In this document: piece after piece, positions 8,287 to 15,635 of the stretch | How the letters are laid out: every line of letters starts with the position of its first letter | Position numbering within the stretch: position 1 is the first letter of the stretch | Assembly (NCBI GenBank): GCA_945906975.1 | Contig: CAMDRY010000030.1 | Location: 1 to 15,635, forward strand | Length of the DNA stretch: 15,635 nucleotides | Direction of reading: 5' to 3' | Origin: Bordetella parapertussis | GTDB lineage: Bacteria > Pseudomonadota > Gammaproteobacteria > Burkholderiales > SG8-39 | Notes under the pieces: model-generated | Told to the model about the DNA's origin: nothing | What the model saw: the letters and a program-made list of their open reading frames with translations, nothing else | Database searches by the model: none | Translations under genes and position numbers: made by a program

Positions 8287-9798
8287 TCAACCAACCGCGC
8301 GCAGCTTGTCGGCGGACAACTCTTTCACCTCCAGGCGCAAGCCGACGCCCCGCCACTCGTCCATCTCCGCCTCGAACGCGGCTGCGCTAAGCGGGTGCTC
8401 GTCCAGCCAGCCTTGGGGCAGCGACAATTGATAGCCGGCGCCGGTCGCCCGGCAAATCATCGATGGCAGCGCCCGACTGCTGCGGCTGCGATAGAACAGA
8501 ACCGCCATGCGCAGGCAAAAAATCAGCCCCCAATCAACCGAATCGGGGGCCAGCCCGTCCAACTTGGCGAGCTTGCCGCGATGCGCCAACACCACCCGCG
8601 CCAGCCGGGCCTGCTCCATTTGCGAAAATCCCGGCATGTCGGCGTTGGACAGCACATAGGCAGAATGCTTGTGATAGCCGGTATGCGCAATGGAAATGCC
8701 CATCTCGTGCAGCGCCGCCGCCCAAGCCAGCAGCGCGGCGTCCTCCTCGGGCACCGGTTGCACCGCGACCCCGTCGTACAATTGCCGGGCAAGTTTGCCT
8801 ATGCGTTCGGCCTGCACCGCGTCGATATGGTAGCGACGCATAAACTGGCGCACCGTCACCTCGCGCATGTCCTGGCTCTGGAAGCGTCCGACCATGTCGT
8901 AGAGCACGCCCTGGCGCAGCGCACCGTCGGAAATAGTCATGCGCTCTATGCCCAGCTCGGAAAAAACCGCCCACATGATGGCGCAACCCCCGGCGAGAAT
9001 CTCGCCGCGGTCTCCCCGCACACCCGCAATGTCGATACGGCTGACATCACCCGCCCGGATAAGCGCGGCGCGAAGTTTGTCCAGCCCGTCAAGGGTGATA
9101 CCCTCGCCCGACCAACCATTGGCCTGCAAAATGCCCGCTAGCGACTTCGCCGTTCCGGACGAACCGATCGCTTCATTCCAGCCCAGCTTCCGATAGGGCT
9201 CCACCAGGGTTTGCACCTCGATGCGCGCCGCCAGCTCCGCCTGTTTGAAGCCCTGCTTGTCAATGCGCCCGTCGGGGAAAAATTTCAAGCTCGCGCTGAC
9301 ACAACCGATATGCAGACTTTCCATCAGCAAGGGTTGCAGTGCCGAACCGATGATGCATTCGGTTGACCCCCCGCCTATGTCCACCACCAGCCGTTTTTCA
9401 TCCGGCTCGCGCCCGGCACTAAGGGTGTGCGCGACACCGATGTAAATCAGCCGCGCTTCCTCGCGCCCGAAAATGACCTCGATTGGAAAGCCCAACACCG
9501 CTTCGGCCTCAGCGAGGAACTGCGGCGCGTTCTTGGCCACCCGCAGCGCGTTGGTTCCCACCACGCGCACGGCGCCCTTGGGAAACCCGCGCAAACGCTC
9601 CCCAAACCGGGCGAGCGCCTCAAGTGCTCGAAGCTGCGTCGCACGATCTATGCGCTTATCACGCGTCAGGCCGGCGCCAAGACGCACCGGCTCGCGCAGC
9701 GAATCAAGCGGGTAAATCTGCTCGTCGACAACCCGCCCGATTTGCAGGTGGAAGCTGTTGGAACCCAGATCGACCGCGGCCAGAGAATCGTATTTCAT
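8287..9798 (-). CDS. ppx: Exopolyphosphatase (Ppx/GppA family)
   Basis: Ppx removes orthophosphate from the ends of polyphosphate chains; related GppA enzymes convert pppGpp to ppGpp. The 503-residue length fits both. The N-terminal ASKHA-fold phosphatase region has AAVDLGSNSFHLQIGR (7-22), GREEARLIYIG with the catalytic glutamate region, and the phosphate-binding loop VVDIGGGSTECIIG. The C-terminal HD-like helical domain includes WAAALHEMGISIAHTGYHKHSAY. The ATG at 9798 gives the canonical N-terminus. The gene lies downstream of phoU on the same strand, 118 bases away, and ppk is divergent beyond that. This setting favours the polyphosphate role over GppA, but sequence alone does not exclude dual activity. 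Confidence 0.93.
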   Translation of the reverse strand: MKYDSLAAVDLGSNSFHLQIGRVVDEQIYPLDSLREPVRLGAGLTRDKRIDRATQLRALEALARFGERLRGFPKGAVRVVGTNALRVAKNAPQFLAEAEAVLGFPIEVIFGREEARLIYIGVAHTLSAGREPDEKRLVVDIGGGSTECIIGSALQPLLMESLHIGCVSASLKFFPDGRIDKQGFKQAELAARIEVQTLVEPYRKLGWNEAIGSSGTAKSLAGILQANGWSGEGITLDGLDKLRAALIRAGDVSRIDIAGVRGDRGEILAGGCAIMWAVFSELGIERMTISDGALRQGVLYDMVGRFQSQDMREVTVRQFMRRYHIDAVQAERIGKLARQLYDGVAVQPVPEEDAALLAWAAALHEMGISIAHTGYHKHSAYVLSNADMPGFSQMEQARLARVVLAHRGKLAKLDGLAPDSVDWGLIFCLRMAVLFYRSRSSRALPSMICRATGAGYQLSLPQGWLDEHPLSAAAFEAEMDEWRGVGLRLEVKELSADKLRAVG

Positions 9799-9864
9799 CG
9801 TTCATCAGTTGGGGAAAGACGTGGCCACCATAGCACCGCGAACAGGGCACCGCAAATCCCTGCG

Positions 9865-9910
9865 GGCGCAATGCGCCAAAGCTGCCGCCGCTACAACGCG
9901 GCAATGCCGC
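9865..9910 (-). repeat. Paired small hairpins in the phoU-ppx gap
   Basis: Two short perfect stems with the same 3-base AAT loop (ATT on the minus strand) occur close together: GGCGC/GCGCC at 9865-9877 and GCGGC/GCCGC at 9898-9910. They lie in the 118-base gap after phoU and before ppx. They may slow RNA decay or help attenuate ppx, but there is no T-run and the stems are only 5 bp. Confidence 0.25.
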
Positions 9911-9916
9911 AGCGGT

Positions 9917-10642
9917 TCAGTCCTTCGCGACCCGCTCGATCTCCTCGATCGATACGTGGCGCACGTCCTTGCCCTTGATCAAATAGATCACGTACTCGGA
10001 GATATTCTTCGCATGATCGCCGATGCGCTCCAGCGCCTTGGCAATAAAAATCACGTCGAGCGACGCCGAAATGGTGCGCGGATCCTCGATCATGAAGGTC
10101 AGTAACTGCCGCAATATTCCCTGGAACAAGGCGTCCACCTCCTCGTCCCGGCGGACATTTTCCGGCGCCGACTCCACATCAAGGCGCGCAAACGAGTCGA
10201 GCGCATGACGCAGCATTTCCGTGACCAGAGCAGAAATGTGCTTCAGTTGCGCGTGGCGGGATGCGGAAAACCGCGTCGAATTCAGCACCCCCCGACCGAA
10301 CAAGGCGATTTTCTTCGCCTCATCGCCGACACGCTCCAGGTCGGTGATCATCTTGAACGCCATCATCACAAACCTGAGATCGACCGCGGCCGGTGCGCGC
10401 CGTGCGATAACGTTGGTACATTGTTCGGCGATCTCGCGCTCGAGCTGGTTTATGCGCTGGTCATCCTGGATGATCCGATCAAAGAGTTGCAAGTCGTTAC
10501 GCCGCAACGCCTCTATGGCAACGATAATCTGCCGCTCCACCAGTCCGCCCATGCTTAGAATCTGGCGCCGTATGTGCTCGAGGTCGGCATCAAACTGCTT
10601 GGAAGTGTGCTGCGTCTGCTCCAAAAGTGGTGCCCCAGTCAA
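9917..10642 (-). CDS. phoU: Phosphate signalling protein PhoU
   Basis: PhoU links the PstSCAB phosphate transporter to the PhoR sensor kinase and keeps the Pho regulon off when phosphate is plentiful. The 241-residue, all-helical protein has the two repeated three-helix bundles. The first ends with LERVGDEAKKIA and the second with ALERIGDHAKNISEYVIYLI, the conserved metal-binding helices, and DEEVDALFQGIL lies between. The ATG at 10642 gives the usual opening with QHTSKQFDADLEHIRRQIL. Unusually, no pst genes precede it. It stands first in its transcript, divergent from ppk across 127 bases and followed by ppx, so here it is tied to polyphosphate metabolism rather than to the transporter operon. 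Confidence 0.96.
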   Translation of the reverse strand: MTGAPLLEQTQHTSKQFDADLEHIRRQILSMGGLVERQIIVAIEALRRNDLQLFDRIIQDDQRINQLEREIAEQCTNVIARRAPAAVDLRFVMMAFKMITDLERVGDEAKKIALFGRGVLNSTRFSASRHAQLKHISALVTEMLRHALDSFARLDVESAPENVRRDEEVDALFQGILRQLLTFMIEDPRTISASLDVIFIAKALERIGDHAKNISEYVIYLIKGKDVRHVSIEEIERVAKD

Positions 10643-10769
10643 TGTTTAGTGTTGGATGAACAATATATGATCTGTAGCGAAGCCTAATCCTCTTATGTGA
10701 CAGTAGTATTTAAGCTGATATCCAATTTGTAATATTTCCGCAACAATCGGACGGTAAAATTTCTCCATC
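10643..10769. promoter_or_regulatory. Divergent phoU/ppk promoter region with a possible Pho box
   Basis: This gap is markedly AT-richer than its surroundings. On the minus strand CTTAAAT-ACTA-CTGTCAC (10714-10697) resembles the 18-base PhoB site: the second half-site matches fully, the first at four of seven positions, and the spacing is the correct 11 bases. Ten bases further on, TAGGCT (10686-10681) falls where a -10 box of a PhoB-dependent promoter would be but matches it poorly. On the plus strand TAATAT (10730-10735) and TAAAAT (10755-10760) are possible -10 boxes for ppk, without a good -35. PhoB control is an inference from this match and the gene content. Confidence 0.4.
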
Positions 10770-12866
10770 ATGCCCGCCCGCCCCCCAGCCTCCCCGAAAT
10801 CTCCAGGCGTGCGCTTCCTCAACCGCGAATTGAGCCTGCTCGCCTTCAACCGCCGTGTTCTCGCCCAGGCGGAGGATGCGCGCATGCCCTTGCTCGAGAG
10901 ACTGCGCTTCTTGTCCATCGTCTCCTCCAACCTGGACGAGTTTTTCGAGATCCGTGTCGCCGGCTTGAAAGAACAAATCAAACTGGGCAAAGAGATGGCC
11001 GGACTGGACCGGCGCCCCGCCAGCGAGGTCTTTGCCGCGGTCAGCGCACAGGCGCGCAGCCTGGTCATCCGACAATATGAGTTGCTGAACAAGCAAATCC
11101 TACCGGCGCTTGCCGGCAAGGGCATACGCTTCCTGCGCGAAGAGGATTGGACGCGCGAGCAGCGCGCCTGGTTGAACGGCTATTTCATTCATGACATGAT
11201 GCCCCTGTTGACGCCCATCGGACTGGATCCGTCGCATCCGTTCCCGCGCGTGCTCAACAAGTCACTCAATTTCGTCGTACAACTGGATGGACGGGACGCC
11301 TTCGGGCGCAACTCAGGCATCGCCATCGTGCAGGCACCACGCCTGCTGCCGCGCGTGATCGAGTTGCCGGCGAAACTGGCCGGCGGCCGTTACCGCTTCG
11401 TGCTGCTGACCTCGATTTTGCAGGCCTTCGTCGCGGCGCTGTTTGAGGGCATGAGCGTGCTCGGCTCCTATTCTTTTCGCGTCACGCGCAACAGCGACCT
11501 TTTTGTCGAGGAAGAGGAAATAAAGGATTTGCGCGCCGCGCTGCAGGGTGAGTTGCCGCAACGCCACTTTGGCGACGCCGTGCGCCTCGAAATAACCGAA
11601 GGCTGTCCGCCCGCACTGGAGAACCTGCTGCAACAGGAGTTCGCCCTGGCCGATGACGATATCTACCGCGTCAACGGCCCGGTTAATCTGGTGCGGCTGA
11701 TGCAGGTACCCGACCTGGTTGATCGCCCGGAATTGAAGTTCCCCAGCTTCTATCCGGGCGTGCCCAAAGCCGTGGAAAAACGCGCCGATTTTTTCAAAAG
11801 CATACGCAAAAACGACATTCTGCTGCACCACCCCTACCAGTCCTTCAATCCGGTCATCCAGTTCCTTGAGCAAGCGGCCGACGATCCGGACGTGGTGGCC
11901 ATCAAGCAAACCGTGTATCGCACCGGCACCGACTCGGTGCTGATGCAATACCTCATCGAAGCGGCGCGACGCGGCAAGGAAGTCACGGTGGTTGTCGAAC
12001 TGCTCGCGCGCTTCGACGAAGAAACCAACCTGAACTGGGCGGCAAAACTCGAGGAGGTCGGCGCCCACGTGGTCTACGGCGTTGTCGGCTACAAGACCCA
12101 CGCAAAAATGCTGCTACTGGTACGCCGGGAAGAAGGCAAACTGCGCCGCTACGCACACCTGTCGACCGGCAATTACCACCCACGCACCGCCAAGCTCTAC
12201 ACAGACTTCGGCCTGTTCACCGCCAACGAGCAAATCTGCACCGACGTGAACGAGGTGTTCAAACAATTGACCGGCCTTGGCAAAGGCAGCAAGCTCAACC
12301 ACCTGTGGACCTCGCCTTTCAGCCTGCACGCCAACATCATGCAGGCCATCCACCATGAAATAAAACTGGCCAAGGCCGGCAAACCGGCGCAAATCATTGC
12401 CAAGATGAACTCGCTGGTCGAGCCCCTGGTGGTGGAGGCGCTCTATGCCGCCTCGCAGGCCGGCGTCAAGATCGACTTGATTGTGCGCGGCATGTGCGCG
12501 CTACGTCCGGGCGTGCCGGGCATGTCGGAGAACATCCGCGTGCGCTCCATTATCGGTCGCCTGCTCGAACATCACCGGATTTTTTATTTCCGTAACGACG
12601 GCCAGGACGATGTGTTCCTTTCCAGTGCGGACTGGATGGAACGTAATTTTTTCCGGCGCATCGAAACCTGCATCCCCATCCTGGACAAGCGGCTCAAGGC
12701 GCGCGTGATCAAGGAAGGACTTCGCACTTACCTCGCCGACAACGTCCAGTCCTGGGAAATGAATGCCGACGGCGAATACGCCCGTAAAACCAGCCGCGGC
12801 GGCATTCGTCGTTCCGCACAAGCGCAATTAATCGAGCTTCTGGCCAGTCCGGCAAAACCCGCCTGA
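10770..12866 (+). CDS. ppk1: Polyphosphate kinase 1
   Basis: Ppk1 reversibly transfers the terminal phosphate of ATP to a growing polyphosphate chain. The 698-residue protein is full length. The N-terminal domain opens with FLNRELSLLAFNRRVLAQA, then come the head domain and the two phospholipase-D-like catalytic domains. The autophosphorylated histidine is His444 in THAKMLLLVRR, equivalent to His435 of E. coli. The second active-site histidine is His601 in LLEHHRIFYF, equivalent to His592. GNYHPRTAKLYTDFGLFT is also intact. The ATG at 10770 is only a few residues before the conserved N-terminus, but it has no clear ribosome binding site. The gene is divergent from phoU-ppx and converges on plcP, 84 bases from its end. 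Confidence 0.97.
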   Translation: MPARPPASPKSPGVRFLNRELSLLAFNRRVLAQAEDARMPLLERLRFLSIVSSNLDEFFEIRVAGLKEQIKLGKEMAGLDRRPASEVFAAVSAQARSLVIRQYELLNKQILPALAGKGIRFLREEDWTREQRAWLNGYFIHDMMPLLTPIGLDPSHPFPRVLNKSLNFVVQLDGRDAFGRNSGIAIVQAPRLLPRVIELPAKLAGGRYRFVLLTSILQAFVAALFEGMSVLGSYSFRVTRNSDLFVEEEEIKDLRAALQGELPQRHFGDAVRLEITEGCPPALENLLQQEFALADDDIYRVNGPVNLVRLMQVPDLVDRPELKFPSFYPGVPKAVEKRADFFKSIRKNDILLHHPYQSFNPVIQFLEQAADDPDVVAIKQTVYRTGTDSVLMQYLIEAARRGKEVTVVVELLARFDEETNLNWAAKLEEVGAHVVYGVVGYKTHAKMLLLVRREEGKLRRYAHLSTGNYHPRTAKLYTDFGLFTANEQICTDVNEVFKQLTGLGKGSKLNHLWTSPFSLHANIMQAIHHEIKLAKAGKPAQIIAKMNSLVEPLVVEALYAASQAGVKIDLIVRGMCALRPGVPGMSENIRVRSIIGRLLEHHRIFYFRNDGQDDVFLSSADWMERNFFRRIETCIPILDKRLKARVIKEGLRTYLADNVQSWEMNADGEYARKTSRGGIRRSAQAQLIELLASPAKPA

Positions 12867-12905
12867 GCGAGGCCGGACGCACGTCGCAATCCGGATCGCG
12901 CCAGC

Positions 12906-12917
12906 GTGGGCGCCCAC
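12906..12917. other. 12-base palindrome between convergent ppk and plcP
   Basis: GTGGGCGCCCAC is perfectly self-complementary and lies in the 84-base gap where the ppk and plcP transcripts meet. It could fold as a short hairpin serving both strands, but it has no loop or T-run, and chance is a fair explanation in GC-rich DNA. No standard terminator is visible in this gap. Confidence 0.25.
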
Positions 12918-12950
12918 TATATCAATCGCTCGGCAACACGGCTCACCGAA

Positions 12951-13754
12951 TCAAGCAGCCAGCTCTTCTGCCTCGGTGGCCGAAACCGAATCATCCAGCA
13001 GCGCTTCAGCCTCGCCCATGCTGTCGTTCCAGTGCACCAATTCCAGCCGCCCGTCCCGATGCTCGACAATAGCCGTGCAACTATCGACCCAATCGCCGCA
13101 GTTGATATAAGTCACGCCGCCCATATCCTTGATCACCGCGCTGTGGATATGGCCGCAAACAACGCCGTCCAGACCCATCTTCCGAACATGATGCGCCACC
13201 GAGTCTTCGTAGCCATAAATGAAATCGAGCGCACCCTTTACCTTGCGCTTGGCAAAACCGGCAAGCGACCAATAACCTGATCGGTGCAGTTTTCGCCGCG
13301 TCCAGGACAACAGCGCATTGATCCTGAGCAGCAACGAATAAGCGATATCACCGAGCAGGGCAACCCAGCGGTGGTGGCGCGTGACCTGGTCGAATTCATC
13401 GCCATGCATCAACAACAGGCGTTTGCCGTCCGCCGTCGTGTGAAGCACATCCCGCGCCACTTCAATGTCGCCAAAACGGGTTCCGATGTATTCGCGTAAC
13501 GCCTCATCGTGATTGCCCGGAACAAATACAACCTTCGTCCCGTGCCGTGCGCGCTTGAGCATTTTCTGGATGAATGTATTGTGCTCCGCAGGCCAGTAAA
13601 TCGTGCGTCCCAATGACCAGAAATCGATGATGTCACCCAACAGATACACATACTCGGCATCGTAGTTGCGCAAAAATGAAAGCAATTGCCCGGCCTGACA
13701 GGCGCGCGTGCCCAGATGAATATCCGAAAGAAAGATGGTCCGGACTTGGGGCAT
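12951..13754 (-). CDS. plcP: PlcP-type phospholipase C (LpxH-like metallophosphoesterase)
   Basis: This is a calcineurin-like phosphoesterase of 267 residues with all metal ligands: SDIHLG (Asp11, His13), GDIIDFW (Asp41), GNHD (Asn81, His82), MHGDEFD (His117) and GHIH (His202, His204). Database names for this group are usually UDP-2,3-diacylglucosamine hydrolase (LpxH). However, segments such as YWPAEHN, VFVPGNHDE and YINCGDWVDSCTAIVEH resemble, from memory, PlcP of Sinorhizobium meliloti, which cleaves phosphatidylcholine and related lipids to diacylglycerol in low phosphate. It starts 2 bases after the btaB stop, as third gene of a btaA-btaB-plcP operon, which strongly favours the lipid-remodelling role. 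There is no signal peptide, so it acts on the cytoplasmic side. The tail after about residue 245 is acidic and variable. LpxH function remains the main alternative. Confidence 0.78.
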   Translation of the reverse strand: MPQVRTIFLSDIHLGTRACQAGQLLSFLRNYDAEYVYLLGDIIDFWSLGRTIYWPAEHNTFIQKMLKRARHGTKVVFVPGNHDEALREYIGTRFGDIEVARDVLHTTADGKRLLLMHGDEFDQVTRHHRWVALLGDIAYSLLLRINALLSWTRRKLHRSGYWSLAGFAKRKVKGALDFIYGYEDSVAHHVRKMGLDGVVCGHIHSAVIKDMGGVTYINCGDWVDSCTAIVEHRDGRLELVHWNDSMGEAEALLDDSVSATEAEELAA

Positions 13755-13756
13755 GC

Positions 13757-14488
13757 CTAGCTCTGGCGCTTTCTGCCAATGAACAGGTAATAGGGCGCGC
13801 GCAGACCGGGCAGAAACGGTATCCGCCCCATGCGCTCATCGCACCAGACTGCGTCAGTTTCCTCGCACAGGTGCTCCAAGTGCAGCGCATTGAGATGTAC
13901 CCCGTCATGCGCGAACCAGCGCGGCCACAGGGCGCGGGCGAGCGCGCCATGGTGCGCGCGACCATCAAGCGGCGTCTTTCCGGAAACATAAAAATCGACC
14001 ACGCCGATGAGGCCACCCGGGCGCAACATCGCAATGGCATTGGTCAGCGTGGCCCGCCAATCGGGCATCATCGTCAGCGCATAGGACAGGATCACGCGGT
14101 CCGCGCTCTGCGACGGACGATAGAGCGCCGCATCCGCTTCGACCGTGTGCGCAACATCCGGCCAGCGGGCACAGCGCAGCTTGGCCTGCTCGAGCAGCGC
14201 CGGGCATAAATCGACGACTTCGAAGCGTGATAATGAAAACATGCGCGACCCGAGGAATTCAAGGTTGCTGCCGGTTCCCCCGCCCAGCTCGATAACCGTG
14301 CTTCCCGGCGGTGGCGCCAGCCTTTCGACCAACTCTCGCCTGCCATGCAGCAGCCGGTCGCGGAACGCGTCGTAGTGCGCCGCCTGGGGGCGGTAAAATC
14401 GCTCCAGGCGCTCGGCGTGCGTTCCGCCCCCGGACTGTCCGCGGAAAAACTGCCAGAGAATGCGCGCATCGCGCGCCAGAGCGCTCAT
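13757..14488 (-). CDS. btaB: BtaB-type SAM-dependent N-methyltransferase for betaine lipid
   Basis: BtaB adds three methyl groups from S-adenosylmethionine to diacylglyceryl-homoserine and so completes the betaine lipid DGTS. The 243-residue protein has a class I methyltransferase fold with the SAM loop VIELGGGTGSNLEF (65-78), an acidic end of strand 2 (FEVVDLCPALLEQA) and a later VIGVVDFYVSGK-like strand (LIGVVDFYVSG). Upstream of the fold, FYRPQAAHYDAFRDRLLHGR resembles the lead segment of BtaB proteins. The ATG at 14488 overlaps the TGA of btaA as ATGA, and plcP follows 2 bases after its stop, so all three are surely one transcript. The substrate call rests mainly on the DUF3419 (BtaA) neighbour; alone it could only be called a methyltransferase. 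Confidence 0.8.
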   Translation of the reverse strand: MSALARDARILWQFFRGQSGGGTHAERLERFYRPQAAHYDAFRDRLLHGRRELVERLAPPPGSTVIELGGGTGSNLEFLGSRMFSLSRFEVVDLCPALLEQAKLRCARWPDVAHTVEADAALYRPSQSADRVILSYALTMMPDWRATLTNAIAMLRPGGLIGVVDFYVSGKTPLDGRAHHGALARALWPRWFAHDGVHLNALHLEHLCEETDAVWCDERMGRIPFLPGLRAPYYLFIGRKRQS

Positions 14489-15635
14489 GCACGCACATCC
14501 GCAATGTGAAACCCGGCGTAGGTATGCACCCGGTCGAGCGGCTGCAGCGCGCGCGCCAGGCCATCGCGAAAATCAAGCACGTCACGCAGCCGTCGTCCGC
14601 CTGAAAGACGCAAGGCCTCGATGTAGGCCGGCTGCATGTGCGCGCTGCGAAAAATCACGCGCGCCGTAGCCGTCGCCTTTTCCAGGATGGCCTGCCATTC
14701 CTCGGCGAGCGCCTCGGGGTGGTAGGAGCTCATCCAGTCCATATGATCGAGCAGGACGAACTTTGAAATCCGCTCATCCGTTTGCTGAAGAAACGCTGTG
14801 ACGGTGCTCGTATGCACCTCGATACGAGCGGCCAGACCGCCCTTGAGCGCGGAAAAATTCTCCGGTTTCAGATACTCCGGGCAACAATCCGGGCGGTAAT
14901 GCCCGCGCAGGTATAGCGCCCAGAAATAATTTTCCCGGACCGGCAGGTTTCGGAACACATATTCGATGGACTCCCGGATAAAACCGGAAACACCGTCCTC
15001 GTGCTGGCGCTGCACCTCCTTGCGTTGCGGATGCGGTACGCCGAGCAAACTCAGGGTGAGCTGGCGCGACAGGGCCCAATTCATGCCCCGTGTCCACATC
15101 AAAGGCTGTACCCGGCGGTCATAAATATCCTGTTGCTCCGATCAGCTCCGGGACTCGAGCAAGGAATGCACCGCCAGGCGCAGCTCGGGCCGGAAATCGA
15201 GGTAGGCGCGAAACCCGCGCGCAACAATCCCGGCAAGCCCGTAAAAATAAAAACTGTCACGCGCCGCCGTCCCGCAAAACCAATGTGCACGACCATCCCA
15301 CCAGGATTGGGCGAACGGTGACAGCTCGTCACGCAGCAATTCACGATAGATGTGCGCGAACCGGCTATGGTGTCCATCGCCAAATAGCATGAAAAAGTCT
15401 TCAAATTCGAGCCGCTTTATCGCCGCCAGCTTCAACTCGAGCAAGGCCGACTGGCGCGGGTTGGCATCCACGGCGTGAACCCGCGCAGGCCCCGCCAGGG
15501 CGTAATCGAGCGCGTTGCAACCGGCGCTTGTGATAACCAGCACACGGTCATCCGCGGCAAGATTGAGCGCACGGCGGTCGACGGACGGGTCTTCCCAGCA
15601 GGTGTTGTAAACAAGCGATCGGGATGTGAGCGCAT
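14485..15635 (-). pseudogene. btaA: BtaA (DUF3419), 5'-partial, interrupted by in-frame TGA
   Basis: BtaA moves the 3-amino-3-carboxypropyl group of S-adenosylmethionine onto diacylglycerol, the first step of betaine lipid (DGTS) synthesis. The frame enters from the right edge at 15633 with LVYNTCWEDPSVDRRAL and continues through VLVITSAGCNALDYAL, VHAVDANPRQSALLELK and HWFCG. A TGA at 15142-15144 follows SLLESRS. The same frame resumes at once with SEQQDIYDRRVQPLMW, then LTLSLLGVP, CCPEYLKPENF and FVLLDHMDWMSSYHPEA, to the proper end at 14485. The total of about 381 codons in view plus a missing start fits the family's roughly 400 residues. Both halves look fully conserved, so the stop is a point change, an assembly error or a readthrough site rather than old decay. 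Reinitiation at TTG/ATG 15102-15099 is conceivable but would give only the C-terminal half. The gene overlaps btaB by 4 bases. Confidence 0.82.

Noticed and set aside
15142..15144. Selenocysteine insertion or general recoding of TGA in btaA.
   Set aside because: Several genes in the window end normally in TGA, the family has no known selenoprotein member, and the flanking sequence shows no obvious SECIS-like hairpin on inspection.
15432..15635. A separate 67-codon minus-strand frame with an ATG at 15635.
   Set aside because: It is out of frame with btaA. The frame starting at 15633 gives LVYNTCWEDPSVDRRAL, which is the family motif, so the other frame is a shadow.
1..15635. Mobile elements, CRISPR arrays, tRNA or rRNA genes.
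   Set aside because: No transposase-like product, no regularly spaced direct repeats and no tRNA-like sequence was noticed; the genes are housekeeping or metabolic and tightly packed.

Overview
The window is a GC-rich chromosomal segment (roughly 60 % by eye) from a proteobacterium, most likely a betaproteobacterium. The clues are the carA-carB-greA series, the bamE-dapB pair reading away from fur, and protein N-termini typical of that class. All identifications rest on motifs and on remembered family sequences; no search was run.

Left part (1-6361, all minus strand). Read in the direction of transcription the order is bamE, dapB, carA, carB, greA. bamE and dapB are coupled by an ATGA overlap. 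carA has its own sigma70-like promoter and a short foldable leader, and it overlaps carB by 8 bp. A strong intrinsic terminator sits between carB and greA, with its U-tract touching the greA ribosome binding site. These genes cover outer-membrane assembly, lysine/peptidoglycan precursor synthesis, carbamoyl phosphate for arginine and pyrimidines, and transcript cleavage during elongation.

Middle part (6362-8232, plus strand). fur diverges from bamE across a 62 bp promoter region. It is followed by a 233 bp structured gap, a UPF0016/GDT1 manganese exporter and a SixA phosphohistidine phosphatase. A small hairpin separates sixA from the convergent ppx.

Right part (8287-15635), a phosphate-economy island. 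phoU and ppx read leftwards and ppk reads rightwards from a shared AT-rich gap that carries a possible Pho box. Beyond ppk, facing it, lies a tight minus-strand operon that I read as btaA-btaB-plcP. PlcP would strip head groups from membrane phospholipids to give diacylglycerol, and BtaA and BtaB would turn diacylglycerol into the phosphorus-free betaine lipid DGTS. Phosphate signalling (PhoU), polyphosphate storage and use (Ppk, Ppx) and phospholipid replacement are therefore side by side.

The main anomaly is in btaA. The gene runs off the right edge, and its otherwise well-conserved reading frame is broken by one in-frame TGA at 15142-15144 with no frameshift. This could be a fresh nonsense mutation, an assembly error, or readthrough.
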